Source: Pseudorhodobacter turbinis (GTDB lineage: Bacteria; Pseudomonadota; Alphaproteobacteria; Rhodobacterales; Rhodobacteraceae). From it: a stretch of 64,000 nucleotides of DNA. This document shows, piece after piece, positions 24,440 to 33,187 of the stretch. The translations under genes and the position numbers were made by a program. Position 1 is the stretch's first letter. Each line of letters begins with the position of its first letter. Below the pieces are notes generated by a model. It did not search any database and was not told the origin of the DNA. It saw nothing but the letters and a program-made list of their open reading frames with translations. The stretch is from NCBI RefSeq assembly GCF_005234135.1, contig NZ_CP039965.1, positions 992,001-1,056,000 of the forward strand, read 5' to 3'.

Positions 24440-27333
24440 AAGATTTCATCATCCCCACCGATGACCGTGATATGGGCACCCCCGCACGCAGCGGCGCGCC
24501 CGTGACCCTGACCATTGACGGTTTCGCCGTGACCGTGCCCGATGGCACATCCGTGATGCGCGCCGCCGCCGAGGCGGGCCTGCAAATCCCCAAGCTTTGC
24601 GCCACCGATAGTGTTGAGGCCTTCGGATCATGCAGGCTGTGCGTGGTGGAAATCGAAGGACGGCGCGGCACGCCCGCCTCATGCACCACACCTGTGGTCG
24701 AAGGCATGGTGGTGCAGACCCAAACCCCAAAGCTCAAGAAGCTGCGCACCGGCGTGATGGAGCTTTATATCTCCGATCACCCGCTGGATTGTTTGACCTG
24801 CTCGGCCAATGGTGATTGCGAATTGCAAGATATGGCCGGCGTCGTGGGCCTGCGCGATGTGCGCTACACCGCCCCTGAAAATGCCCCCTTGGCCAACCAT
24901 TTCACCCCGCGCAACACCAGCGCCGAGGTAAATCCTTCATGGATGCCCAAGGACGACAGCAACCCGTATTTCACCTATGATCCGGCGAAATGCATCGTCT
25001 GCAGCCGTTGCGTGCGCGCCTGCGAAGAGGTGCAAGGCACCTTTGCCCTGACGATCGAGGGCCGCGGGTTCGACAGCCGCGTGTCCTTTGGTGCGAAAAC
25101 CGATGATGCACTGGCCTCGGATTGCGTTAGCTGCGGCGCCTGCGTTCAGGCCTGCCCAACCGCAACCTTGCAAGAAAAATCCATCATTGAGCTGGGCACG
25201 CCGCAACGTTCCGTCATAACCACCTGTGCCTATTGCGGCGTGGGTTGTTCCTTCAAGGCTGAGCTGAACGGCGATGAGCTGGTGCGCATGGTGCCCTACA
25301 AACACGGCAAGGCGAATAGGGGCCATAGCTGCGTCAAGGGGCGTTTCGCCTATGGCTATGCCAACCACAAGGACCGCATCCTGAACCCGATGATCCGCGA
25401 CAAGATCACCGATCCATGGCGCGAGGTCAGCTGGGATGAGGCGCTGAACTTTACCGCCAAGCGGATGCGCGGCTTGCAAGAGAAATACGGCCAGAAATCC
25501 ATCGGGGTTATCACCTCTAGCCGTTGCACCAATGAGGAAACCTATCTGGTGCAAAAGCTGACACGTCAGGTCTTTGGCAATAACAACACCGATACATGCG
25601 CACGCGTCTGCCATTCGCCCACAGGCTATGGTTTGGGGCAGGCCTTTGGCACCTCGGCAGGCACACAAGATTTCGATTCCGTCGAGGAAACCGACGTCGT
25701 GATCGTGATCGGGGCCAACCCGACGGATGCGCACCCCGTCTTTGCAAGCCGCTTGAAAAAGCGGTTGCGCCAAGGCGCCAAGCTGATCGTGATCGATCCA
25801 CGCCGGATTGATCTGGTGAAATCGGCCCATATCGGGGCCGCGCATCACCTGCCCCTGCGCCCCGGCACCAATGTCGTTGTCGTCACCGCCTTGGCCCATG
25901 TCATCGTAACCGAAGGCCTAATGGATGAGGCCTATATCCGCGAGCGCTGTGATTGGGATGAATTCCAAGACTACGCCAGTTTTGTCAGTAATGAGCGCCA
26001 TTCGCCCGAGGCAACTGCCCTGCTGACCGGTGTCGACCCTGAGGAATTGCGCGCTGCGGCACGGCTGTTTGCCACGGGCGGCAACGGTTCCATCTATTAC
26101 GGGTTGGGTGTGACAGAGCACAGCCAGGGTTCCACCACCGTGATGGGCATCGCCAACCTTGCGATGCTGACCGGAAATATCGGGCGCAAAGGTGTTGGGG
26201 TGAACCCGCTGCGGGGACAAAACAACGTCCAAGGGTCATGTGACATGGGCAGCTTCCCGCATGAATTGCCGGGCTACCGCCATGTCAAACTGCCCGAAGT
26301 GCGCAAGATATTTGAGGATGCTTGGGGCACGGTCATCGACCCCGAACCGGGGCTTCGTATCCCCAATATGCTGGATGCGGCGGTCGATGGCACCTTCAAG
26401 GGGCTTTATTGCCAAGGGGAGGATATCTTGCAATCCGACCCCGATACCAAACATGTGGCCGCCGGATTGGCCGCGATGGAATGTGTGATCGTCCATGATC
26501 TGTTCTTGAACGAGACCGCCAATTACGCGCATGTGTTCCTGCCCGGTTCGACCTTCCTTGAAAAGGATGGCACTTTCACCAATGCCGAGCGCCGCATCAA
26601 CCGCGTGCGCCGCGTGATGGCCCCCAAGAACGGCTATGCCGATTGGGAGGTGACGCAACTGCTGGCCAATGCGATGGGCGGCGGCTGGACCTATACCCAT
26701 CCGTCCCAGATCATGGATGAGATCGCCTCTGTCACCCCCAGCTTTGCCGGCGTCAATTACGCCATGCTGGAGGAAAAAGGCAGCGTCCAATGGCCCTGCA
26801 ACGAAGAGCATCCCGAGGGCACACCTTTGATGCATGTCGATGGATTCATGCGCGGCAAGGGGCGGTTTATCGTCACCGAATATATCGCCACGGATGAGAA
26901 AACCGGCCCGCGCTTCCCGCTTTTGCTGACCACGGGGCGTATCTTGTCGCAATATAACGTGGGTGCCCAAACACGGCGGACGGAAAACTCCATCTGGCAT
27001 GATCAGGATTTGCTGGAAATCCATCCCCATGATGCCGAAGTGCGCGGCGTGAATGAGGGTGATTTTGTCAAGCTCGCCAGCCGCTCTGGCGAAACCGCCC
27101 TGCGTGCCAAGATCACGGATCGCGTCAGCCCGGGTGTGGTGTACACGACCTTCCACCACCCCGACACACAGGCGAATGTGATCACCACCGATTACACCGA
27201 TTGGGCCACCAACTGCCCGGAATACAAGGTAACGGCGGTGCAGGTCAGCGCGTCAAACGGCCCGACCGACTGGCAAGAGGATTACAACGCCCACGCCGAA
27301 CTGTCGCGCCGCATCCTTCCGGCGGCAGAGTAG
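24436..27333 (+). CDS. fdsA: NAD-dependent formate dehydrogenase alpha subunit (molybdenum)
   Basis: The 965-residue protein oxidises formate to CO2 at a bis-MGD molybdenum centre. Its layout is a [2Fe-2S] domain (CGFSCRLC-type ligands within residues 50-85), the His-Cys3 cluster (HPLDCLTCSANGDCELQ), two [4Fe-4S] ferredoxin motifs (CIVCSRCVRAC and CVSCGACVQAC), a further [4Fe-4S] at CAYCGVGC, and the active-site RVCHSPTGYG, where cysteine rather than selenocysteine ligates Mo. The C-terminal third is the MGD-binding domain. There is no in-frame TGA, so the nearby selD gene is not needed for it. The start overlaps fdsB. Confidence 0.95.
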   Translation: MKDFIIPTDDRDMGTPARSGAPVTLTIDGFAVTVPDGTSVMRAAAEAGLQIPKLCATDSVEAFGSCRLCVVEIEGRRGTPASCTTPVVEGMVVQTQTPKLKKLRTGVMELYISDHPLDCLTCSANGDCELQDMAGVVGLRDVRYTAPENAPLANHFTPRNTSAEVNPSWMPKDDSNPYFTYDPAKCIVCSRCVRACEEVQGTFALTIEGRGFDSRVSFGAKTDDALASDCVSCGACVQACPTATLQEKSIIELGTPQRSVITTCAYCGVGCSFKAELNGDELVRMVPYKHGKANRGHSCVKGRFAYGYANHKDRILNPMIRDKITDPWREVSWDEALNFTAKRMRGLQEKYGQKSIGVITSSRCTNEETYLVQKLTRQVFGNNNTDTCARVCHSPTGYGLGQAFGTSAGTQDFDSVEETDVVIVIGANPTDAHPVFASRLKKRLRQGAKLIVIDPRRIDLVKSAHIGAAHHLPLRPGTNVVVVTALAHVIVTEGLMDEAYIRERCDWDEFQDYASFVSNERHSPEATALLTGVDPEELRAAARLFATGGNGSIYYGLGVTEHSQGSTTVMGIANLAMLTGNIGRKGVGVNPLRGQNNVQGSCDMGSFPHELPGYRHVKLPEVRKIFEDAWGTVIDPEPGLRIPNMLDAAVDGTFKGLYCQGEDILQSDPDTKHVAAGLAAMECVIVHDLFLNETANYAHVFLPGSTFLEKDGTFTNAERRINRVRRVMAPKNGYADWEVTQLLANAMGGGWTYTHPSQIMDEIASVTPSFAGVNYAMLEEKGSVQWPCNEEHPEGTPLMHVDGFMRGKGRFIVTEYIATDEKTGPRFPLLLTTGRILSQYNVGAQTRRTENSIWHDQDLLEIHPHDAEVRGVNEGDFVKLASRSGETALRAKITDRVSPGVVYTTFHHPDTQANVITTDYTDWATNCPEYKVTAVQVSASNGPTDWQEDYNAHAELSRRILPAAE

Positions 27334-28154
27334 TGACGCACCCCGCCTCCTCCAGCCTTACGGGGCTGTCGGTGCAAGCCGATGGCAGCCGCACGGTTCA
27401 CCGCGCGTTGCCCGAGGAGGTGGCCGTTGCAATCGTCTTTAACGGGTCGACCCAAGCGGTGATGATGGCCAGCCCCACCGATCTTGCGGATTTCGCGCAT
27501 GGTTTTGCGTTGTCCGAGGGGGTGATCACCGATCTGTCCCAGATCGAGAATTTTGAACTGGTCGACCATCCTAACGGCCTTGAGGCCCGCTTCTGGCTGG
27601 CTGAGGATCGGGCCGAGGCCATCGCCGCCCGTCGCCGCCTGATGGCGGGTCCCGTGGGCTGCGGCCTTTGCGGGATCGACAGCCTAGAGCAGGCAGACCG
27701 CGATTTGCCGCAGGTGGGTGGGGCCGGCTTGCGCTTTTCCTATGCCGATATTGCCGGGGCGACAGATGCCTTGCGCAATCATCAACCTCTGCACGACCTG
27801 ACCCACGCCACCCATGCGGCAGGGTTCTTGCAGCCCGGCAAAGGGATCATTCTGGCCCGCGAGGATGTGGGCCGTCATAACGCGCTGGATAAGGTGATCG
27901 GTGCCTTGGCGCTTGCAGGGATTGATCCGGCAAGCGGGGCCTTTGTGATGACCAGCCGCCTTTCGATCGAGCTGGTGCAAAAAACGGCTGTAACGCGCGC
28001 GCCCGTCTTGATCGCCGTTTCCGCCCCGACCGCCTACGCCCTGCGCGCTGCCAAAGCGGCGGGCATCACGCTGGTCGCCTTTGCCCGCGGGGGCGGCTTC
28101 GACATATATTCCCACCCAAAACGTATCATTCCCGAGGTCCCCAATGTCCCCTGA
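27333..28154 (+). CDS. fdsC: Formate dehydrogenase accessory sulfurtransferase
   Basis: GTG at 27333 overlaps the fdsA stop (TAGTG) and opens 273 codons of an FdhD-type protein. Members carry sulphur to the molybdenum cofactor so that the enzyme becomes active. It has GPVGCGLCGIDS with the conserved CxxC near residue 110, and LAREDVGRHNALDK near 180. The frame extends upstream into fdsA but no start there is supported. FdhD proteins in fds operons are named FdsC; the downstream fdsD overlaps it by 11 bases. Confidence 0.92.
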   Translation: MTHPASSSLTGLSVQADGSRTVHRALPEEVAVAIVFNGSTQAVMMASPTDLADFAHGFALSEGVITDLSQIENFELVDHPNGLEARFWLAEDRAEAIAARRRLMAGPVGCGLCGIDSLEQADRDLPQVGGAGLRFSYADIAGATDALRNHQPLHDLTHATHAAGFLQPGKGIILAREDVGRHNALDKVIGALALAGIDPASGAFVMTSRLSIELVQKTAVTRAPVLIAVSAPTAYALRAAKAAGITLVAFARGGGFDIYSHPKRIIPEVPNVP

Positions 28155-28365
28155 GAAAATGGTCTATATGACCAATCAGATCGCCAAGTTCTTTCGCACA
28201 CAACCCGAGGCAAGCCGCATCGAGAACATCGCGGCCCACCTCAGCGATTTCTGGGAACCGCGGATGCTTGAAAAGCTTTACGTGCATGTCGACGGTGGTG
28301 GCGCAGGGCTTGATGCGCTGGTGGTTGAGGCGGCAAAGCGCATACGGCAGGCCAAAGCAGCCTGA
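28144..28365 (+). CDS. fdsD: Formate dehydrogenase small subunit
   Basis: The ATG at 28144 lies inside the end of fdsC and opens a 73-residue, helix-rich protein starting MSPEKMVYMTNQIAKFF, with a conserved HLSDFWEPRM motif typical of FdsD, a stabilising subunit of unknown mechanism found only with FdsGBAC. Nothing else in the sequence speaks to catalysis. The convergent GntR gene ends 11 bases downstream, so a terminator must be compact or shared; no hairpin is obvious. Confidence 0.9.
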   Translation: MSPEKMVYMTNQIAKFFRTQPEASRIENIAAHLSDFWEPRMLEKLYVHVDGGGAGLDALVVEAAKRIRQAKAA

Positions 28366-28375
28366 CATCAAGCCG

Positions 28376-29080
28376 TTATAGCTTGATGTTCTGACGCCGG
28401 TCGCTTGCGATAAGCCGCTGGATTTTCGAGACAATCTGATCGGCATGGATCTGGGCCAACTTGTCCGCTTCCGCAATATCGCGGGCGGCAATGGCACTGA
28501 TAATATCTTCATGCTCGGCCACATATTCTTGTGGAAGCTGGTCCTGATAGGATTGGTAGTACAGCCGCAAGATCCGCCGCCCTTCGTCGAGCAACCGCAG
28601 GAAAAGGCCCTCATAATAGGTGTTTTGCGCCGCCGCCGCGATGGCCGCATGAAAATCACGGTTGGTGGCGATCATCGCAAGCGCATCCTGGTTTTGCACA
28701 GCTTGCGCAAAAAGCGCCTGATGTGCGCGGATCGAAACCAGATCTTCGGCGGTGTGATATTGCGCCGCCAGTCGGGTCGTCACACGGTACATCAAAGTCA
28801 GCGCATCAAAGAACGTATGCAGCGTCAGAAAGTTGATGTTGGACACAACCGTAGAGCGGTTGGGCAATGTCGTCACCAAGCCTTCACCCGCAAGACGCAC
28901 CAAAGCCTCGCGGATCGGGGTGCGCGACATCTCGAACCGCTCGGACAGCTGGATTTCGTCAATCGGGCTGCCGGGCTCCAACGCCAGATCGATAATCTCG
29001 TCGCGCAGAACATCATAGACATGCTTGACGCCTGAGCCACGTTTGCGGTCCGGTTTGGCGGGGGGTACAGGGATGCTCAT
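28376..29080 (-). CDS. GntR/FCD-family repressor of the hydroxyproline cluster
   Basis: AAAGGA eight bases before the ATG sets the start. The 234-residue protein has the GntR winged helix at residues 15-80 (LSERFEMSRTPIREALVRLAGEGL) and an FCD ligand domain after residue 90 with the usual histidines. It is divergent from the deaminase gene; a dyad in the gap (29164-29182) is the likely operator. Matching half-sites in front of two further units suggest it controls the whole catabolic cluster. The likely effector is a hydroxyproline-derived acid, by analogy with related FCD regulators. Confidence 0.85.
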   Translation of the reverse strand: MSIPVPPAKPDRKRGSGVKHVYDVLRDEIIDLALEPGSPIDEIQLSERFEMSRTPIREALVRLAGEGLVTTLPNRSTVVSNINFLTLHTFFDALTLMYRVTTRLAAQYHTAEDLVSIRAHQALFAQAVQNQDALAMIATNRDFHAAIAAAAQNTYYEGLFLRLLDEGRRILRLYYQSYQDQLPQEYVAEHEDIISAIAARDIAEADKLAQIHADQIVSKIQRLIASDRRQNIKL

Positions 29081-29163
29081 GCCATTTCCTTTGTTGTAAA
29101 TTTTGGATAGGGGAGTTGCCTTGCGCTATCAAGTCCTGCGGCGGATTTTGGCTGCGTAAATTA

Positions 29164-29182
29164 TGTCGACAAATAGTATGCA
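29164..29182. promoter_or_regulatory. GntR operator candidate 1
   Basis: TGTCGAC-AAATA-GTATGCA: the right arm is a perfect copy of the arm at 31391-31397, the left arm matches at four of seven bases. It sits in the divergent gap between the GntR gene and the deaminase gene. Confidence 0.55.
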
Positions 29183-29260
29183 ACTTGTTATAGAGGTCAG
29201 GAACACGTTAAACCCTGTGCCGGACACCGGCACCCCAGCCGCAGTTTCAAGGAGCGATTA

Positions 29261-30211
29261 ATGACAACCAATATCTTTTCCGGCACTATTCCGGCGCTGA
29301 TGACACCGTGCAAACCCGACCGCAGCCCGGATTTCGACGCGCTCGTCTCCAAGGGCAAAGAGCTGGTCGCGGCAGGCATGTCCGCAGTGGTCTATTGCGG
29401 CTCTATGGGTGATTGGCCCCTGCTGACCGATGCACAGCGCATGGAAGGCGTGGAGCGTTTGGTCAAGGCCGGTCTGCGCGTGATCGTGGGCACTGGTGCT
29501 GTGAACTCTGCCTCGGCTGTGGCCCATGCGGCGCATGCGCAAAAGGTCGGCGCCCATGGTTTGATGGTTATCCCGCGGGTTTTGTCGCGCGGCTCGTCCA
29601 TCCCTGCGCAAAAGGCACATTTCAAGGCGATTCTGAACGCAGCCCCCGATTTGCCCGCCGTGATCTACAACAGCCCCCATTACGGGTTCGAGACTCGTGC
29701 CGACCTGTTCTTTGCCCTGCGCGCAGACCATGCGAACCTGATCGGCTTCAAGGAATTCGGCGGGACGGATGCGATGTCTTATGCCGCTGAGTTTATCAGC
29801 AGCCGCGACGATGACGTGACCCTGATGGTGGGTGTTGATACCTGTGTTGTGCATGGGTTCGTCAATGCAGGTGCCACTGGTGCGATCACCGGCATTGGCA
29901 ACGTTTTGCCTGCCGAAGTGTTGAACCTTGTGCGCTTGTCCAAAGAGGCCGCCAAGGGCAGTGCCCTTGCCCGTCAGCGCGCACAGGAACTGGAATCCTC
30001 CCTCGCCGTTTTGTCGAAATTCGACGTCGGGGTGGATCTGGTTTTGTACTTCAAGTACCTCATGGTACTGAACGGCGATGCCGAATACAATTTGCACTTC
30101 ATTGAAACCGACGAGCTGTCGGAAAGCCAAAAAGGCTTTGCCAAGGCACAGTTGGAGCTATTCCGTGCATGGTATGCCGACTGGTCCAAATTGCCCGGCG
30201 CTGTTGCCTAA
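29261..30211 (+). CDS. 1-pyrroline-4-hydroxy-2-carboxylate deaminase, DapA family
   Basis: AAGGAG eight bases upstream supports the start. The 316-residue TIM-barrel protein belongs to the dihydrodipicolinate synthase family. It has the Schiff-base lysine in IGFKEFGG near residue 165 and a tyrosine in VIYNSPHYG near 135. It carries an opening motif (FSGTIPALMTPC) and a CGSMGDWPLLT block. In the hydroxyproline pathway this family converts the pyrroline from D-hydroxyproline oxidation to 2-oxoglutarate semialdehyde and ammonia. That assignment rests on the neighbouring epimerase, oxidase and semialdehyde dehydrogenase. A strong terminator follows. Confidence 0.85.
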   Translation: MTTNIFSGTIPALMTPCKPDRSPDFDALVSKGKELVAAGMSAVVYCGSMGDWPLLTDAQRMEGVERLVKAGLRVIVGTGAVNSASAVAHAAHAQKVGAHGLMVIPRVLSRGSSIPAQKAHFKAILNAAPDLPAVIYNSPHYGFETRADLFFALRADHANLIGFKEFGGTDAMSYAAEFISSRDDDVTLMVGVDTCVVHGFVNAGATGAITGIGNVLPAEVLNLVRLSKEAAKGSALARQRAQELESSLAVLSKFDVGVDLVLYFKYLMVLNGDAEYNLHFIETDELSESQKGFAKAQLELFRAWYADWSKLPGAVA

Positions 30212-30223
30212 GGCACGAATTTG

Positions 30224-30252
30224 AAAAGGCCCGCTCATTGAGCGGGCCTTTT
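30224..30252. terminator. Bidirectional terminator
   Basis: AAAAGGCCCGCTC and GAGCGGGCCTTTT form a near-perfect 13-base stem with a three-base loop, with A- and T-runs at the ends so it works for both strands. It separates the rightward deaminase gene from the leftward Ldh_2 gene. Confidence 0.9.
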
Positions 30253-30255
30253 GCA

Positions 30256-31290
30256 TTAGCTGACGGCGTCCAGCCCGCCTGCAAGCAACCGTTCCAGCAT
30301 CGCCTGTTCATCCGCGTTCAGCGTAATGCCATTGGCCATTGACTCCGCCCGCGCGGTAAAGCGGCGGGTAGATGGCAGCCTTGCCCCCTGCCCAAGCACC
30401 GCATCAAACAGCGCCTCGGCCTGATCAAGGTTCACCCCCCCTTTGGCGGCCGCGAAACGGTCGGGGCAAAAGGCGATGATCAGCTCGCCATGGCGCGGGG
30501 CGATGGTGGTGGTGCCAAGGAAATCCAGCGCCTCGGGGCTGGTCATATCGCCGATCATCACACCGGCCAGCAATTCGATCATCATTGAAATCGCCGAACC
30601 TTTATGCCCGCCAAAGGGCAGCATCGCCCCCGCAAGCGCCGCCGTCGGATCGGTGGTCGGCGCGCCCTCGGCATCAACGGCCCAGCCTTCGGGCAGGGGT
30701 TTTCCGGCAATGCGGTGCAGCTCCACCTCTCCTCGGGCGGCAACGCTGGTGGCGAAATCGAACACATAGGGCGCATGGCCCGCACGCGGCCAGCCAAATG
30801 CCAGCGGGTTTGTCCCCATCAGCGCGGTTGTGCCGCCCGTCGGCGCCACCGTGGCATAGCTTGGGCACATCGCAATCGCTGCCAAACCGCGTTCGGTCAG
30901 GGCCTCTACCTCTGGCCAAAGGGCGGAAAAATGCGTGCAGTCATTGATGACCAGCGCCGCGAGGCCAAGGGCCTTGGCACGTTCGGCCAGCACCGGCGCG
31001 CCCATCTCGAACGCGGCATTGGCAAACCCGCCCTTGGCATCAACCCGCACAATCGCGCTTTCGTCTTGCGTCAGGGTAGGCACGGCATCGGGGACAACCT
31101 TGCCATGCTTCAACGTCCGCAAGCAGCCCTCAATCCGGTAAATCCCGTGGGATTTGCAGGCGTCACGTTCACCCGCCACAATAACCCCTGCAATGGGTCC
31201 GGCCTGTTGGGCGGAAAATCCGGCCGCACGGAAAATGGCGACGACTTTGCTCGTAAGCTCGTCAGGGGTCAGCGTTATATCGGCGGTCAT
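30256..31290 (-). CDS. Pyrroline-2-carboxylate reductase type enzyme, malate/lactate dehydrogenase (Ldh_2) family
   Basis: AAGGAG six bases before the ATG sets the start. The 344-residue protein is of the Ldh_2 (DpkA, YlbC-like) fold: SHGIYRI near residue 48, a DCTHFSALW segment, PTGGTTALMGTNPLAFGWPR near 155-175 for the nucleotide, and FGGHKGSAISMMIEL near 230. This family reduces cyclic imines such as 1-pyrroline-2-carboxylate to L-proline. That fits as the step after 3-hydroxyproline dehydration in this cluster. Cofactor preference and exact substrate cannot be read from the sequence. It reads toward the terminator, opposite to the rest of the cluster. Confidence 0.75.
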   Translation of the reverse strand: MTADITLTPDELTSKVVAIFRAAGFSAQQAGPIAGVIVAGERDACKSHGIYRIEGCLRTLKHGKVVPDAVPTLTQDESAIVRVDAKGGFANAAFEMGAPVLAERAKALGLAALVINDCTHFSALWPEVEALTERGLAAIAMCPSYATVAPTGGTTALMGTNPLAFGWPRAGHAPYVFDFATSVAARGEVELHRIAGKPLPEGWAVDAEGAPTTDPTAALAGAMLPFGGHKGSAISMMIELLAGVMIGDMTSPEALDFLGTTTIAPRHGELIIAFCPDRFAAAKGGVNLDQAEALFDAVLGQGARLPSTRRFTARAESMANGITLNADEQAMLERLLAGGLDAVS

Positions 31291-31378
31291 CCGGCGCTCC
31301 TTTTTTATGTCGTTCGGGTCATTGGTTGTACGGCATCAGCACATCCGTTAGACCATGGGTGGATATCAGTTGCGTATC

Positions 31379-31397
31379 TGCATACATATTGTATGCA
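31379..31397. promoter_or_regulatory. GntR operator candidate 2 (best copy)
   Basis: TGCATAC-ATATT-GTATGCA is a perfect dyad with seven-base arms. It lies between the leftward Ldh_2 gene and the rightward aldehyde dehydrogenase gene and could control both. Confidence 0.7.
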
Positions 31398-31492
31398 TGA
31401 AGCACCGAGCGGGGCAAGGCGTCTGCCACCCCAACCAACACAGTTTCACTTTAGCCCGCAATAGGGCCGCAGAAACCAAGAAGGGCCACAAC

Positions 31493-33001
31493 ATGACATT
31501 TACCCCGCATGGCAAACATTTGATCGCAGGCGAATGGGTCGCCGGAGATCAGACATTCCAATCAGAGCCCGCCACCGGGCCCGCGCACAGCTATTCTGTT
31601 GGCACGGTCGCACTGGTGAACCGCGCCGCCGAGGCCGCCGAGGATGCGTTCTGGACCTATGGCTATTCCAGCCGCAAGGACCGCGCCGCCTTTCTTAACG
31701 CCATCGCGGATGAGATCGACGCCCGCGGCGAGGCGATCACCGAAGTGGGCAGCGCCGAAACAGGCCTTCCCGCAGCGCGCCTTCAGGGTGAGCGTGGCCG
31801 CACCGTGGGCCAGCTGCGCCTGTTTGCGGATCACATCCTCAAGGGCGATTACCTTGACCGCCGTCATGATGCCGCCCAGCCCGACCGCACGCCTGCCCCC
31901 CGCCCCGAGATGGTGATGATGCAGCAACCCATCGGGCCGATTGCCGTGTTTGGCGCGTCAAACTTCCCGCTGGCGTTTTCCACTGCGGGCGGTGATACCG
32001 CTGCCGCTTTGGCTGCCGGTTGCCCTGTGGTTGTCAAAGGCCATTCCGCCCACCCCGGCACCGCCGAAATCGTGGCCGAGGCGATCAAGGCCGCGATTGA
32101 GAAAACCGGCATGCCCAAAGGCGTCTTCTCATTGATCCAAGGTGGCAAGCGTGACGTCGGCACCAGCCTTGTTCAGCATCCGTTGATCAAGGCCGTCGGC
32201 TTTACCGGCAGCTTGGGTGGCGGGCGCGCCCTGTTCGATCTGTGCGCCGCTCGGCCAGAGCCGATTCCCTTCTTTGGCGAGCTGGGTTCCGTCAACCCGA
32301 TGTTCCTGCTGCCCGAGGCAATGACTGCGCGGGCCGAGGCGCTTGGCACCGGCTGGGCCGGATCGTTGACCATGGGCGCAGGGCAGTTTTGCACCAACCC
32401 CGGCATCGCAGTTGTGATTGACGGGCCGGACGCAGACCGCTTTGTCGCCAGCGCCAAAGCAGCGCTTGAGGCCTCTGCACCGCAGGTCATGCTGACCCCC
32501 GGCATCGCATCGGCCTATCATCAGGGCGAAGCTCGCTTTGCCGAGGCAAAGGGCGTCACCACCGTGATCGCCTCTAAGTCCGAAGGGCGCGAAGCACGGC
32601 CAAACCTGTTTGAAACCACTGGCGCGGCCTTTACTGCCAATCACGAGCTTGCCGAAGAGGTCTTTGGCCCGCTTGGTCTGGTGATCCGTGTCGGCTCTGT
32701 CGATGAGATGGTTTCGCTTGCCAAAGGCTTTGCCGGGCAGCTGACCGCCACCCTGCATATGGAGCCGGGCGATATGGATGCTGCCCGCAGCCTGCGCCCC
32801 GTTTTGGAGCGCAAAGCAGGTCGCGTATTGGTCAACGGCTTCCCCACTGGTGTTGAGGTGGTCGATTCGCAAGTTCATGGCGGGCCATATCCTGCCAGCA
32901 CCAATTTCGGGGCAACCAGCGTTGGCACTTTGTCGATCCGCCGCTTCCTGCGCCCTGTCGCCTACCAGAACCTGCCAAAGGAATTGCTGCCCGAGGTTTG
33001 A
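31493..33001 (+). CDS. 2-oxoglutarate semialdehyde (2,5-dioxovalerate) dehydrogenase
   Basis: AAGGG before the ATG at 31493 sets the start; the reading frame extends to 31355 without support. At 502 residues it has the aldehyde dehydrogenase layout: PIGPIAVFGASNFPLAFS near 143, the GFTGSLGGG cofactor loop near 230, the catalytic glutamate in FGELGS near 262, and the cysteine in GAGQFCTNPG near 300. Members with this GQFCTNPG loop oxidise 2-oxoglutarate semialdehyde to 2-oxoglutarate, using NAD(P)+. In context this is the last step of the 4-hydroxyproline route. It is read as the first gene after operator candidate 2, followed by a terminator. Confidence 0.87.
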   Translation: MTFTPHGKHLIAGEWVAGDQTFQSEPATGPAHSYSVGTVALVNRAAEAAEDAFWTYGYSSRKDRAAFLNAIADEIDARGEAITEVGSAETGLPAARLQGERGRTVGQLRLFADHILKGDYLDRRHDAAQPDRTPAPRPEMVMMQQPIGPIAVFGASNFPLAFSTAGGDTAAALAAGCPVVVKGHSAHPGTAEIVAEAIKAAIEKTGMPKGVFSLIQGGKRDVGTSLVQHPLIKAVGFTGSLGGGRALFDLCAARPEPIPFFGELGSVNPMFLLPEAMTARAEALGTGWAGSLTMGAGQFCTNPGIAVVIDGPDADRFVASAKAALEASAPQVMLTPGIASAYHQGEARFAEAKGVTTVIASKSEGREARPNLFETTGAAFTANHELAEEVFGPLGLVIRVGSVDEMVSLAKGFAGQLTATLHMEPGDMDAARSLRPVLERKAGRVLVNGFPTGVEVVDSQVHGGPYPASTNFGATSVGTLSIRRFLRPVAYQNLPKELLPEV

Positions 33002-33037
33002 CATCTGGCCCTAAGGCAGTAACCTGTCCTTACGATG

Positions 33038-33059
33038 CGCCCGCTTCGGCGGGCGTTTA
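33038..33059 (+). terminator. Terminator after the aldehyde dehydrogenase gene
   Basis: CGCCCGC and GCGGGCG form a seven-base stem with a UUCG-type tetraloop, followed by TTTAT. It ends the unit 37 bases after the stop codon. Confidence 0.85.
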
Positions 33060-33078
33060 TATTCGCAATACATCGACA

Positions 33079-33097
33079 AAAATACTTTTTGTATATT
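33079..33097. promoter_or_regulatory. GntR operator candidate 3
   Basis: AAAATAC-TTTTT-GTATATT has the same ATAC-N5-GTAT core as the site at 31379, about 90 bases before the transporter operon. Spacing is identical to the other two sites; outer positions differ. Confidence 0.5.
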
Positions 33098-33187
33098 CCG
33101 ATTATTTCTCCTTGCACGAAGGTCGGACCGTCAACATAGTCAGTGCAAGGACGAATCAAAAAACGACCATACCAAAGGGAGATAACA

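Noticed and set aside
24436..27333. Selenocysteine formate dehydrogenase, as suggested by selD nearby
   Set aside because: The active-site motif is RVCHSPT with an ordinary cysteine codon and no in-frame TGA.
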